Shown: piece after piece, positions 1-11,600 of the stretch | Layout: each line of letters starts with the position of its first letter | How positions within the stretch are numbered: position 1 is the stretch's first letter | Assembly: GCA_031763025.1 (NCBI GenBank) | Contig: JASSKH010000003.1 | Location: 8,211,199-8,275,198 of the forward strand | Direction: 5' to 3' | DNA: 64,000 nucleotides | Origin: Macrocystis pyrifera | Lineage: Eukaryota > Sar > Phaeophyceae > Laminariales > Laminariaceae | Position numbers and translations under genes: made by a program | Notes under the pieces: generated by a model | The model's database searches: none | The model's input: only the letters and a program-made list of their open reading frames with translations | Told to the model about the DNA's origin: nothing

Positions 1-182
1 GGTCGTACTCATTTGTTTGCCTTCGTCATTTTGACCGTTGACTACGCTTCTCTTTCGAGACGGAGCACCGTTCCTACTCCTAACAGAGATACCTCCAACA
101 GTTGGGCGCTCATTACCTTCTTTCCATATAGCACACAGAAGCTTTTTGCTAATCTTATCCCTTCCTGTTTCACAGCCTATGG
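1..182 (-). mobile_element. 3' fragment of the poly-C-tailed LINE
   Basis: Reads as the reverse complement of the last 180 bases of the LINE whose longest copy is at 49670-50945. The shared block includes the stop-proximal coding text and the cluster around CGAGACGGAGCACCGTTCC. Its 5'-truncated end runs into the G-run at 186-204 that is the tail of the next SINE copy. The window edge cuts off its own tail. Confidence 0.75.
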
Positions 183-660
183 CGCGGGGGGAGGGGGGGG
201 GGGGTACTCGATAGGAGAGATGTACTCGATCTCATGCATGGCCGTAGTCGTATGACCATAGACCCTCGCATCCCTACAATGCCGGGACGGAGCATGTCGG
301 GTTTTCACCGACCAGGCAGACATTGCTTGCGCCAAGCGCGAAGCGCCGTGAGGTGTCCGGCGAGTCGCATGAAGGGTGAGCTGCATCCTACTAAGAACCT
401 TGTGAGGCGGACTTGCATATGGATGACAGCTTCAATGAGTTAGTTTAATTTCTGGTGTGGCCACATCCAGAGACAGCAATGGGTGTACTATGTGACTGCC
501 TCTTGGGTGCCTTACCTTGAACACTACGTGATACGATCAATTCCCTTGTGCAGAGTAAAGGTTCTTTACTTCGCACAAATGATCTACCTAGACGACCAGC
601 TGTGGGCGACCGCCAAAAAAAAAAAAAAAAAAAAAAAACGGTACCCTGGATAGGGGGGGG
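183..660 (-). mobile_element. poly-C-tailed SINE copy (subfamily with two GAGTAC repeats)
   Basis: In its own orientation this element ends with ATCGAGTACATCTCTCCT, then GAGTACC and a C-run, seen here as G-runs at 186-204. It carries the family's conserved blocks (CATGCATG, the direct pair GCGCGAAGCGCC, TGGTCGGTGAAAACCC on the other strand) and an internal A/T-run at 615-638. The 5' end stops at another G-run (652-660) instead of reaching the full-length end seen at 39468-40019. Confidence 0.8.
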
Positions 661-765
661 TCCAATTGCCAATCTTGTTCTTTTCTATTGTTGGCACGCA
701 CTACATATATCAGCACATAGAGCTATTGTAGAGTACAAGAAGCCGGGAGGGGGCGGGGGGCGTAC

Positions 766-3700
766 CGCAACAAGTCCTTGGCGCTTATGGTGAGATGCTT
801 CTCCACCTCCACCCCTCGTATGGTGGGAATCCTGCCGGAATCTCTCATGTACGGAGAGTTGAACACGCCAGAGGTGGTCTTGGTGCTGACGAGGTGGTGC
901 AGGTTTTGCGCGATAGCCTGAGCATGGGGGGTAGATAGAGTTTCGACCGCGGGGTGTTTGCGTTGGCAACAAAGAGCAAGCTTGATGGCGGAGGGTATGA
1001 TGTATACTCTGATTAGATTTCCCAAAGTCTCACACGTTCGCCCGCTTTTTGCATGGTTAGGTTTTAAAAAACTTGTGCTCAACTCTGAACTAGGTCGGGA
1101 ACAGCAGTAGTGAACCAAGAGCCAAAACAAAACAAAAACTGTTTTGTGATCGGTGTGACACACACCGGACACACACGTGACACACACGTGACACAAAGAC
1201 ATACGCATGACACTCTGCGGCGTTCCGTTAGCGACTACCGAATATCAGACTAGAAAGCATAAAAAAAACACGGATCACACGCGCGCCGAAGCCTGAAGTC
1301 GGTGTATCCACACGCGAGGCAAGCCCATGCCCGTATGCTCCGCTCTGTCGCAGCAGCCGTTATCAGGACCCGCGATGGACCCCAAAAACCATACACCCCC
1401 CGACCACTCCCGGTGTAAATGCAAATACCGCTTGGTCTAAATATTAATGTCTAAAATATCCTTATATTTCCGTCCAGTGTGGGCCCATAATAGGTCCTGA
1501 TTACTACTACTCCAAGATACGTTCCCCCGTGTGGTATATATAGCATTACGGGGGACCATAGTAAATAGGCCCTACCGCACACACGAAAACCTATATATTT
1601 AGCCATTTTTACCAACAAAATTTGGTCCTATTTACTACAGTATGGCCCCCCGTAATACTATACCACAGCGTTCGGAAGTGTTATCAATGGTGTGTGCTGG
1701 TAGAACAAGGGACGTAAAACTGGAAATATATATATATGACTATCCAGCTAGAAAACCCAAAGGCATGCACCTATCCCGTATCGCTCTGGGTGTCTGTCAA
1801 TATAAGGACCGCTTGGTATTCATGCGAACGTCTAAACAATCCCTACATTTCCGCCCATCCCAGAGTGGTAATTTTTAGGTCCTGCCGACGACGCCAAATG
1901 TGAAGGTATTACCTACGGAGCTGTAGGGGTAAAAGACCGATCGGTTACCAAGCCCAGGGTAATCCTTGTAACACAGCCGTGACGTTTGGCATGTGCTTCG
2001 TACTCTGGACTGAAATAGAAGGAACGCTTCAAAATAAAAAGGAAGACTGAACCGTCCCTACGTTTACGTCCGGAGTAATACACCAGTCCACAGTTTTAGC
2101 GGTGTGTACCCATCTTATGACCATCCGGTCTAAAGGCCATGGTGGAGATAAGACCAGGTAAATCGGCTTTTTGTCAAAGGAGGGAAAAAAACTACTTGAA
2201 ATTAGTATGGGGTTATTATTTCGGTGGTAAAAGATAGGACCTGGGGCTAGAGGTAAAACCTACCTGGCACATTTTTGTGCTTGGCACGGGGTGGTCTTCA
2301 ACATGGGTACATCACTGCTGTATCCCCAAGTATAAATATCGTTAGGATTAGTTGTTGATATATGGACGGTCCACATATTTAGGAGAATAGGTATTAATGG
2401 TAGACGAAGTGTAATACTACAGTAGGTGTAGGTGTGACGGTCGTTGCTTTTGCTTTTGCTTTGCTTTACTCTGGCCTACAGCAGATGCTCGTCGCGCCGC
2501 ACACCTCTCATATCAACAAAAGGCGCTCAACTTCTTGCGTAGGACACCTCTCATATCAATGTGCGGAGGTAAGTAGTATGGAAATATGTGCGACCTGCTT
2601 GCTTGCGTTGCTTTGCTTTGCTTCGTTTGCTGGGAAGTTGGTGAGAGAGCGCGGGCGGACGGGCGGGGGGGGGCGGACACCCACCTGAAGCTCGGCGTGA
2701 TTGGCCCGTTCCGCTCGGACGGCCTCTTCCTCCACCAACGCCAGCTCGTGCTCCCGAAGCTCTGCGCGGACCGCGTCGCCTGCGTCTATTACCTGCCAGC
2801 GTGTCGAACAAAACAAAAAAATAGCAAAAAAGTTAACCACATCACAGGCATGTATGCGCAATCGCGGTGAAACACAGCTTCTTCAAATATATATATGCAA
2901 AGCAAGCGCGTAGGATGATTGAGTGCATGTACGCCGACAACACCGTTCAAAGTTTTTGTTGTGCGGTCGTTCGGGTTGTTTTCGTCGTTGGTCATGGCGC
3001 CCTCCGACTCGATCCGTTTTTAGGAATCGAAGGTGAAAAAAACTTGAGAGGCGTTTCTATTTTGGCACATTCCACTACGAGTACTCAACAGGTTCCACGG
3101 CGCACAGAGAAAAACGCCGTCAAGTGGGAATATGTCGAAAACTCGCGACCGATGTATCACGTAGCTCGCAAAGTTGGGCATCGACCTACAACAGTACACA
3201 CCAGCATTTCGGGAGGACTCACAGCTGACGTATACCTGCCTGGTACATGATATTTGTGCTGTACTAGCGCATTTTACAAAAGAACACCAACAAAAGCAAT
3301 TGTGGCCCAACGCGTACCAGGTAGTTTGCTTGCTTGCGCTGTTGTTGATATTTTCACTAAATAATTCATCGCCACCTCATCTGTTAATGCTCCGTGGTCA
3401 CAAGACAGGCTCCAATAAACTCTGGAGTGGAAGAGCAGCTCAGGAAAGGAAAATGTAGCTACTATACCAGGAAACACACTTGAGTATACTACTGTAGTAT
3501 TAATATTAATAGTACCTCCTGAAGGTATCGTTTTCTCCTCGCGTGGTTGTAGTTGTACTTTCGGCTCTGGTATCCCCGGAACGCCCCCTGTATCGCCAGC
3601 GCGTGGTAATGGTACACCGCGAATGCCTCCCTATTGCGTTCGGATTTGTGGCGTACGTATAGCCGTTGCGGCCATTCGAGGCGGTAGAAAGACGAGCAAA

Positions 3701-5935
3701 TAAGAAGAAGAAGAAGAAGAAGAAGAAAAGGTGGTGGTTGCGTAAGAGCGTAGCAATGCGTGCGAGGCACAAGACAAGTCAGAGCAGCCGTGCGTATGTG
3801 ATGAAACGTTCGGACGGCTATCGGAGGCGTGGATATTTGGACAGGGCCATATGTCAACCGGGGGGATGGAGGGAAGGAGGAAGAGAGGGAGCGCGCGGGG
3901 GGGGGGCGTACTCATTTGTTGGCATGCCTGAGTCATTTGACCATTGACCACGCATTCCGTCCGAGACGGAGCACCGTTTCCACTCCTACTTGAGACACCT
4001 CTAGTATTTGGGGCGCTCGTGGAGAGAGGGCAGGAGGGGGGCTTTCGGCCCGGCTGGACAAGTCGAGCTAACTTCGCGGGTATATCTCACAGCAAAGACT
4101 GGTCGAGCCAGCACAGCTGTTGGCAGCACCCTATGGTAGGTTAACTAAGCCCTGTTAAGGTGGTGTGTTGATAAATCGCAGGCGAAGAACGAAGATGATT
4201 CAGGCTTTTAGTATCATTCTCTCGGCAAAGTAGAGACAGAATGAGTGACCACGTGTGTATCACGTGCGCCTACAGGAACAACCACCAAGCACCCGAATAG
4301 TCATGAAACTGCCAAAATGCTGAACAACCACATTCAAACACACATGGACGCACACTCTCTTATGCTGAACAACCGTATTCGAACATGGTGGTGGAATAAC
4401 TATTCGCTAAAACCGACGGGTGGAGAATGGAAAACGAACAGCGGGGAGGGTCCGGTTAGGATGGCTGTGAATTTTCACGGGTTGGATTGGGTTGGGTCGG
4501 GTCGGGTCGGATCGGGGCGGGGCAGGTCGGGTCAGACAGTTTCCAAACTCTTACGGGTCGGGTCGGTTCACCCTTACCCGACGTGACCCGCCCTGACCCG
4601 CGAGGTTTGATGCGACCCTTGAACATGCCTGGTTTTAGTTTTACCTGACACGTTTGACAACGCAACGCAGCTGCGGGTACAGTAGTTCGTGGCAGGAAGG
4701 GCGGAAAAACCTTCGGTTCGTTACCGGTCGCTGATCCGCTGATGATGCCGATGCTCGCCTTTCTTGAAATGATACGCTCGTACAAAACTCGTACTGTAAC
4801 ACGAGCCAACTATGTCTGAATGTTCGCGTTGCTCACAGCAAATGTTGGGCCTGAATCCATCTTTGAAAATGGTCCACAAAATGTTGAGTGTAAATCGTCA
4901 CCCTTCCATTGCCAAAACTAGGTAATCAGTTCGTACCTAAAATCGTTAACTGATTAATTCCATCCGCCCCTACCCCTACATTTGTAATGTGCTATCGTAC
5001 CTGGCGAGATTTTCTTCAGCGATCTTTGCGTGCCGCAAGCGCCCTAGGTAGCCACGGTAGATGCTCGAGATCCGAACCATGGCCGCCCGCTTCCGAGTGA
5101 GATTTTCTCGCACAGTCTGGAAAAGAAGCGGCGAAAGGAGATTTTACAAGTTTTACCGAAGCATGATAATACGAAATATGAGCGAACATGGGGACGACTA
5201 TTAATGCAAGCACTTTACTGTACGTACGAGTATACGAGTACGAGCCTATCGCTGTCGAAAATTAGCCACCCTTTATACCCCACACGGTGGCTGGTGGCAA
5301 TACATACAAGTCCAGTCTACCAAAACAGACGGCAATGCACGGCGGTACAGCAATAGTATTTGTAGTGTATCTTCTACGGTATCACTTTGAATCAATCAAA
5401 TATCCCCCTCTCCCTTCTTGAAGGCTCCTCCTTCCGCCTCCCTCCCTTGGCTAGCCCTCGTTTACCCTGTTTCTTGCCAATTGTTATGTTCCACCCCCGC
5501 ATTATGGAGACTGTCGTGCCGACTTTGTGTGACAATCATCCTCCTTGCGCGTCGTGGACTGGTGTGTCTGCTCCATCCCTGGGATTAAGGGCACTAAAAA
5601 AATCGAAATACTCTGCTGCCTGGTATGGCGGGCCCGCGTAGTGCTGTGCGGTATTAGAGGATACTCGGTTCAAGTCGGACTGGAACATACATTGCCGGAG
5701 GGCAAAATAATAATGCATACTACGTAATGTACGGTATGGTACGCACTTTTCCTCGGTAGACTCGTTTGATATCAGTGGCTGCCTTGAGCTCCTCCTCCCT
5801 GGCAGCCTCTCGTGCGTCGACCATCGCGGACAGTTTTTCCAGTACGGGGCCCCGACATCGCCACACTTCGTAGAAGTCGGCCATAATAGCGTACCCGGCG
5901 CAGCCCTTTCGCCAAGGGTGAGCTTCGTCTTTCAC
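766..5935 (-). CDS. SPATA17-like IQ-motif protein (five exons, continues off left edge)
   Basis: Model on the minus strand: exon 1 5747-5884 (ATG at 5884; an in-frame ATG at 5935 is possible), exon 2 5001-5116, exon 3 3516-3630, exon 4 2685-2792, exon 5 766-917. All joins have GT-AG ends and matching phases, giving about 209 residues. Three IQ motifs are visible, around DIKRVYRGK, ISSIYRGYLGRLR and LAIQGAFRGYQSRK. They are followed by a charged helix (exon 4) and the motif STKTTSGVFNSPY. Order and spacing follow animal SPATA17: 27 residues lie between the second IQ GR and the third IQ core in both. IQ motifs bind calmodulin-like light chains, and SPATA17 relatives occur in motile-cilium lineages. 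The donor GTACGC after 766 suggests more exons to the left; reading through instead ends at a stop at 723. The gene is divergent to the CFAP20-domain gene. The family call is fairly sure; the start and C-terminus are not. Confidence 0.68.
918..2684. other. intron 4 of the SPATA17-like gene, filled with decayed MITEs
   Basis: No exon is seen here. It holds short CACACGTGACA repeats (1155-1200), a palindromic MITE at 1543-1660, and three degenerate Stowaway-like pieces with the ATATAAGGACCGCTTGG and CCTTATATTTCCG type ends (about 1398-1478, 1785-1873 and 2000-2085). Confidence 0.5.
1543..1660. mobile_element. palindromic MITE-A copy
   Basis: The ends are inverted repeats: ATTACGGGGGACCATAGTAA at the left, and the matching CCCCCCGTAAT end at the right. 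Inside is the family's AT-rich core with AAAACCTATATATTTA and TTTGGTCCTATTTACTA. About ten relatives occur in this window. Confidence 0.75.
3690..3735. repeat. AAG/CTT trinucleotide repeat
   Basis: About ten tandem AAG units run on the plus strand, which is CTT on the coding strand of the SPATA17-like gene. They lie in intron 2, 60-100 bases upstream of the exon 3 acceptor (3630), and may add to a pyrimidine tract. Confidence 0.7.
3892..4025 (-). mobile_element. short LINE 3' fragment in intron 2 of the SPATA17-like gene
   Basis: Begins with a G-run and CGTACTCATTTGTTGGC (the LINE 3' end reversed) and ends near GGGGCGCTCG. The 5' side again meets a G-rich stretch (GGCAGGAGGGGGG). It is sense to the host gene. 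Confidence 0.7.
4478..4625. repeat. GGGTC-type pentamer repeat field
   Basis: Degenerate GGGTCGGGTCGG units run one way and then ACCCGACC units the other way. They are separated by a short AT-rich spacer containing TTTCCAAACTCTTACG. Related fields lie at 9375-9540, 24905-24945 and 25195-25420. Confidence 0.75.
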
Positions 5936-8600
5936 TCGGCAATTGAAGGGGGGGGGGGGCAGGGAGCCTTGCTCTTTTCGAGTACATGCACACGCGCACC
6001 CTTCTTTTCATCGCATCCTAATCGTCGGAGGTCGAAACGACACAAAAAATGGCCGAAACGACACACTAAAAGGTCGAAACGACGCAAAAAACTGACAGTT
6101 TCACCTAAAAAATGACAGATTCCCCCTCCTCGTATATACGAGCACCCGCCATGCTAGCCGCGAGTCGCACAGGTGGAAGACAGAACCACGTAGGGATGAG
6201 CACGATCCACCCACCAGTCGAGCTCGGCACAATCCCGGAGAGAGCGCCGCAATCGAGACGGGCGAGGGATCGGTTGGCCGAGGGTTCATGGCACATTGAC
6301 GCCGTTCTCCCGCCGAATGCTGGCGAAATGGTCTACGAAGATCTACAGCCTGTTGCAGCCTCCATCCAAGGTAAGGACCACCCTCGCCTCGAGCGTATAC
6401 TCCTGCGCACACTGCAGCATTGCAATATCCTATAGTAGCTTCAGAGTGCTCAGCAAACTCTCTCGCGCTGCAGCGGTCTCGAAAAACAAGCTTGATTCGG
6501 TGTAAGGAGGTATCCCACCTGAACCTACGGCGCAGGATTGAGGATAAATAATTGCGCCGCATTTGACTGCTGTGTCCTTTGCATGTGCGTGTATGCGTAC
6601 GTGCTCGACACGTACGAACGAAGCAAGGAGCCATCTGTAAGCTGCAAGGATGGCTGGGAGGACAACCTTATACAGGGTTCTGAGCAAGGTTCTTTGTGCG
6701 GCAGTGGTGCTGAAAATCATTGCGTCTTCGGTACAGTACATCCAACTACAGGATGCACCGGGGAGAGTACCGAAGAATATTACCGTAGATGTATGGTACA
6801 CGGCAGACACCTAAAAGTCATGGTATAGACTTGTAGGCAAGAAGAAGCGCCAACACTCCCGTCTGTTCGGGCAGCGCTGACTATTTATAAAGGGATTGCA
6901 ACCTTAACCTTTGCACAACTCGGTCAGATAGCTCATAGCCCATTGATTGCCAAGCCATGATTCAGAAGTTACAGGGTGGATCTTTTCTCCATCTTGTATT
7001 GTCTACTGCAGCTCATATTGCCGGGTGGGGGCCCGTGCAATCTGCATGATCTAGCACGTGTTTTCTGGGTTGGATCTGTGTCGTACAGATCCTGCACAGC
7101 CTCTCACAACGGCAGGTGGGGAACTGCTAGATGATCTACCGACTGTAGTGTAGATCATGACCTGTTCGAGGGTTCCCGGGGGGGTAAACCTGAGGGCCAG
7201 GCTCAACATGTAGCCACACGGGTCCCATATTGTGATTTTGTTAAGAGATACACCAGATGAAGGTGTTACTGTACCTACTGAACTGCCCGGGGTGAAACGT
7301 CGATCGATTGCCCAGCGCAGGGTTAACCTTGTAACAACCTCCTCCCCTCTGAACGCCAGGATCTTCGGGGCGTAACGGTACCACCGTACACGACCGTAGG
7401 TGGACCTACCCCCTTCGTTGCAATACATGACAGGCAGTAGGCAGTACATAACAGGCAGCAGGCAGTACTGTTGTAACATTCCACCGTCGCTTGAGTTATT
7501 GCATAGTTTAGGATCAATGAGACTTCCGGCTGGGATCAGCCGGAGACTCTCACCAAGGGCTACTATCCCCCCGTTGATTCGCCTGTAATCAACGCGGCGC
7601 CTCGTCGCAGAGAGTAGTTACCCCGGTGAAATAAACACTACAAAATTCGATGTCGCTGTCGGCGTGTCTCGCGCACAACGATGGGCGGGCGGAATGGTCT
7701 GTTTTTATCTAGACCTTTTTTTCTACGTCTGTGTGCGGTTATCGACGACGAGAGTGGTTTTCATCCTCTACTTCTATGCACAACCGATGAGGCTCTGCTG
7801 ACTCCGGGGACGGGTTGCTTCCGTCCCCGCCGATGAGTGGTTCGCAGATTGTTGTTATCACATTCCACCGTCGCTTCAATTTTTATGTAGTTTGGGATCA
7901 ATGAGGCCTCTCTGCTGCGGCATGATATCACACCCATGCTTGTTGTTCCGTTGCCCGTTTCCGATTGCCGCCGTAGTTGATGCGTGTCTTACTCTCCTTT
8001 CTACGAATTGCATCGTGTCCTTATCTAGCCCAAACCTGTGCTTTGGCGTCTAGTGGGTTCGGCTTCAATCGACCGGTTGAAGTGATACATATGAACTTGC
8101 GAACTGCCCGGGCAATATCAGAGCGCCTGCCTCTACTGTACCAAATGGAGAAACCAGGGAGACATTTTTGGGGGGGGGGACGCATGCTCAAGCGTTTCTA
8201 AAAAAAAGAAACGTTTGAAGTGAAATTCGAACCCGTGTCTTCGATGCCAGTGCCTCCATTGCTGACACTCAAAACTAATGCTACTTGTACCGCAGCGAAA
8301 CGCCGACAACGAATGTGAAAGCTTGTTACACCTACTGAGCTATACTCGTACGGGTAAAACAACGATCGAGGTATGCTACCCCAGGGCAATATTTTTACGA
8401 AGTACAACAGTAAACCGCTGAGATGGCAGTCCCCACCTGCTGTAATTTAACACGGAGACAATGGCGTACGCGTGGTCCGTCGGTCGCCGTTGACTTAGAG
8501 TGCGAGGTGATCCAGGAGGGCAACGAAACGTCCGTGTTCGACGACGAAGAGCTGGGGGTGCAAGTGGTAGAGCTGCTGGGGAGGAGGTCCCGCGTGGCGT
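5936..8600. other. divergent intergenic region between the SPATA17-like and CFAP20-domain genes
   Basis: No gene is firmly supported. There is a three-unit tandem repeat built on GGTCGAAACGACACAAAAAA at 6027-6095. An open stretch at 6112-6371 on the plus strand ends at a good donor (CCAAG followed by GTAAGG) and could be a 5' exon, but its protein resembles nothing I know and the minus strand is open too. A decayed GATC-rich MITE lies at about 7008-7160, and CAGGCAG-type short repeats at 7425-7470. Promoters of both flanking genes should lie here; I cannot place them. Confidence 0.4.
7008..7165. mobile_element. partial GATC-rich MITE-B
   Basis: Shares with the copy at 11628-11925 the ordered blocks GCCGGGTGGG, TGCATGATCTA, ACAGATCCTGCACAGC and CTCACAACGGCA. 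Neither terminal inverted repeat is clear. Confidence 0.5.
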
Positions 8601-11600
8601 TTCCGTGCAGCTCCACATTTTGCGACATTTGTGCCTTCACGTGAAGGTAAGGACACTCATCTTGGGTATATACCAAGCGTGCGGCGAACGGGATACGACA
8701 GATTGGAAAACAATATCACCACTTCTACTGTACGTACTTTCGTTACGGCGAAACTCGTAACGAGGATCTTCGTCGGGAAGCCTTCGTTCGTGTCAGTATC
8801 CCGTCAATCACATCGATCGCGTTGACGCAGCCTTTGACGTCCTTGTTGTGTTGTTTCCCCCGCCACACACCACTGGTACTTCGTTCGCTACAACCAAACG
8901 TCGTGTGCACAGACACTGGACAAGTTCTTTACGTTCGAGGTGGAGATAGTAGACGATACCAAGCGATATCGATACATCGACGTCAGGTACGACTCCAGTA
9001 CGGTACAGGATGCCCTGCCGCACGAAGGATAAAGAAGAACAGGCTTAAGATTTACAGGGGGAACAAAAAAAAAAAATCGCGAGTCGTTACAATGAAAGTC
9101 TAAAAAGTTCAGTGTATTATAGAACGACGCACCCCGTTCTTAAATAAGAAATCTACGGCCTGGACGAGCCTTGGTGTTTTTTTTTATTTGGTGTCCGGCG
9201 TTCTGTAGTGCAGTATTATTACAGCAGTAGGGTATCAGTATGTATGACAACGTATCCAGAGTTTTATTTTTTTTATTTTTTCTCCTACCTACGGCAGTAT
9301 ATAGACCCTTCGTGCGTTTTCGCGATCACGGGTTATAATGTGATGTGAGGTGGCAGGACTGTTCACCGCTCATGACACGATCAGCGGGTCGGGTCAGGGG
9401 ATCGTTAAAATATCACGGATTGGATCGGGTCGGGTCGGGTCGGGTGAGGAGGTCTTCAAAATCTCACGCATCGGGTTGACGTCGGGCTGGGTGACCTGAC
9501 CCGACCCTACCCGCGAGTTGTTACCCGACCCGTGAACATCCGTGTTCTTCGTGGCCACGGGCTACACAGATTTATGGCAAGGAGCCATGCTTCTCACGCA
9601 TGACAGATCACAACCTAGACCATCTACTGACATATAGATCATCTACAGATAGATAATCTAGATCCTAACCTTCCGTTATGAGATACAGGGTGGGATCCGT
9701 ATGAGTACACATCCAATCCGGGAAACACGAGGTAGACAACGCAGAGTATACGGATCCCACCCGGCAACAGGAATTCAGTCGGACAGACCTTAACACTATC
9801 TATCTGTATGTCCTGAAAGACCTGGGTAACTTATTGTGCCGAAACCGATGATTATGTCGGAGGTGTGCAATGCTTTGACCAGCAAACGAACAAAAACATG
9901 TATTTAATACCTGGTATTAATAGTGCAGTTTCAAAACACACCACCATTCCGCAAAATCAACGTTTTTTTAAAATCTAGTATCTGCCCACTTTCGCAGTTG
10001 TATGCACGCAGCTGAATTTTTAATCTCCTCTCGAAATAAAAAAGCGGGCTTGACACTTTTTAGGATCGCTCTCCCGCTTTGGGGGACAAATTACTTGAAG
10101 TCTAGACCGAGAAGTTCGTTTCTGTACGACCAGCGCAGTTATAGATTATTCTCGACAAGAAAGTTGACCGCGAAATAATATGACGATTGTTGCGGCATCG
10201 AGCACACGAAGGAACGCGGGCTCCTGGGGATATATTGAGGGATAAAATGGATGCGTGGTGTTTCGGTCGGGATGTGGCAGCAACACCAGTAGAGCCTGCT
10301 CTGATTGGCTTAGGGTCAGGGTTAGGGTTGCTCTGATTGGCTCAGGGTCAGGGTTAGGGTTGCTCTGATTGGCGTAGGGTCAGAGCTAGGGTTGTTCTGA
10401 TTGGTTTAGGGTCAGGGTTAGGGTTGCTCTGATTGTCCTAGGGTCAGGGTTAGGGTTACGTTTAGGGGTGCTCTGAGTGGCTTAGGGTCAGGGTTAGGTT
10501 TGCTCTGGGTTAGGGTTAGGGTTAGGGTTAGGGTTGCTCTGATTGGCGTAGGGTCAGGGCTAGGGTTGCTCTGATTGGCTTAGGGTCAGGGTTAGGGTTG
10601 CTCTGATTGTCCTAGGGTCAGGGTTAGGGTTACGTTTAGGGGTGCTCTGAGTGGCTTAGGGTCAGGGTTAGGTTTGCTCTGATTGGCTTAGGGTCAGGGT
10701 TAGGGTTGCTCTGGTTGGCTTGGGGTCAGGGTTGCTCTGATCGGCTCAGGGTCAGGGTTAGGGTTGCTCTGATTGACTCAGGGTTAGGGTTAGTGTTGCT
10801 CTGATCGGCTAGGGTCAGGGCTAGGGTTGCTCTCATTGGCTCAGGGTCAGGGCTATGGTTGCTCTGGTTGGCTTACGGTCAGGGTTCATCTTATTGGCTT
10901 AGAATCAGGGTTATAGCTGTTCTGATTGGCTTAGGGTCAGGGTTAGGGTTGATCTGATTGGCCCCGGGTCAGGGTTAGAGTTGCTTTGATTGGCATAGGG
11001 TCAGGGATAGGGTTGCTCTGATTGGCTTAGGGTCAGGGTTAGGTTTGTCTGATTGGCTCAGGATCAGGGTTATCGTTGCTGTGATTGACTTGGAATCATG
11101 GTTAGGGCTTATCTGATTAGCTTGGGGCCAGGGTTAGGGTTGCTCTGATTGGCTTAGGGTTAGGGTTACTTCTATTCGTCTCGTACACACAGTTAGTGTG
11201 TCAACCATTTTTTTAAATTGGAGTGGTGGTAATCCTCAAGTAGCACCTGGGTTTCCTGAGAGGCTCTTGCGTACCAGTAGCTCGCTTGAGAAGCCAACAA
11301 AAGAAGACCGATGACTTCCAGAAACGCTGAAAACCCTAACCGTTTTAGGAAGGAAGGATTGCAGTCAGTCCCGTTTCGGGGACAAACCAGCCAAATTCTG
11401 AGTAGTTTTTCCTCAAATCAGGAGCGCAGTTCTAAAAAGGTTCAAAAGGCAGCCGATACACAAAATCGCGCGGGCTACTGTTACATAGATGGGCATCTAT
11501 TGGTCGCCAGATCCAATGACATTGGGTGGGTAGATCCCCAGATCAGGAGCGGCTTAAGGTTGGTTGAGAAATGTTTTGGGGGCGCAAAAGTGCAACCCCT

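Noticed and set aside
6101-6634. 177-codon minus-strand frame upstream of the SPATA17-like gene
   Set aside because: Arg/Cys-rich with no recognisable domain; the plus strand is open as well and carries a better donor site, but neither could be linked to a gene.
10295-11185. True telomere
   Set aside because: Units are mixed with GCTCTGATTGGC, and unique sequence with a coding exon continues on the far side.
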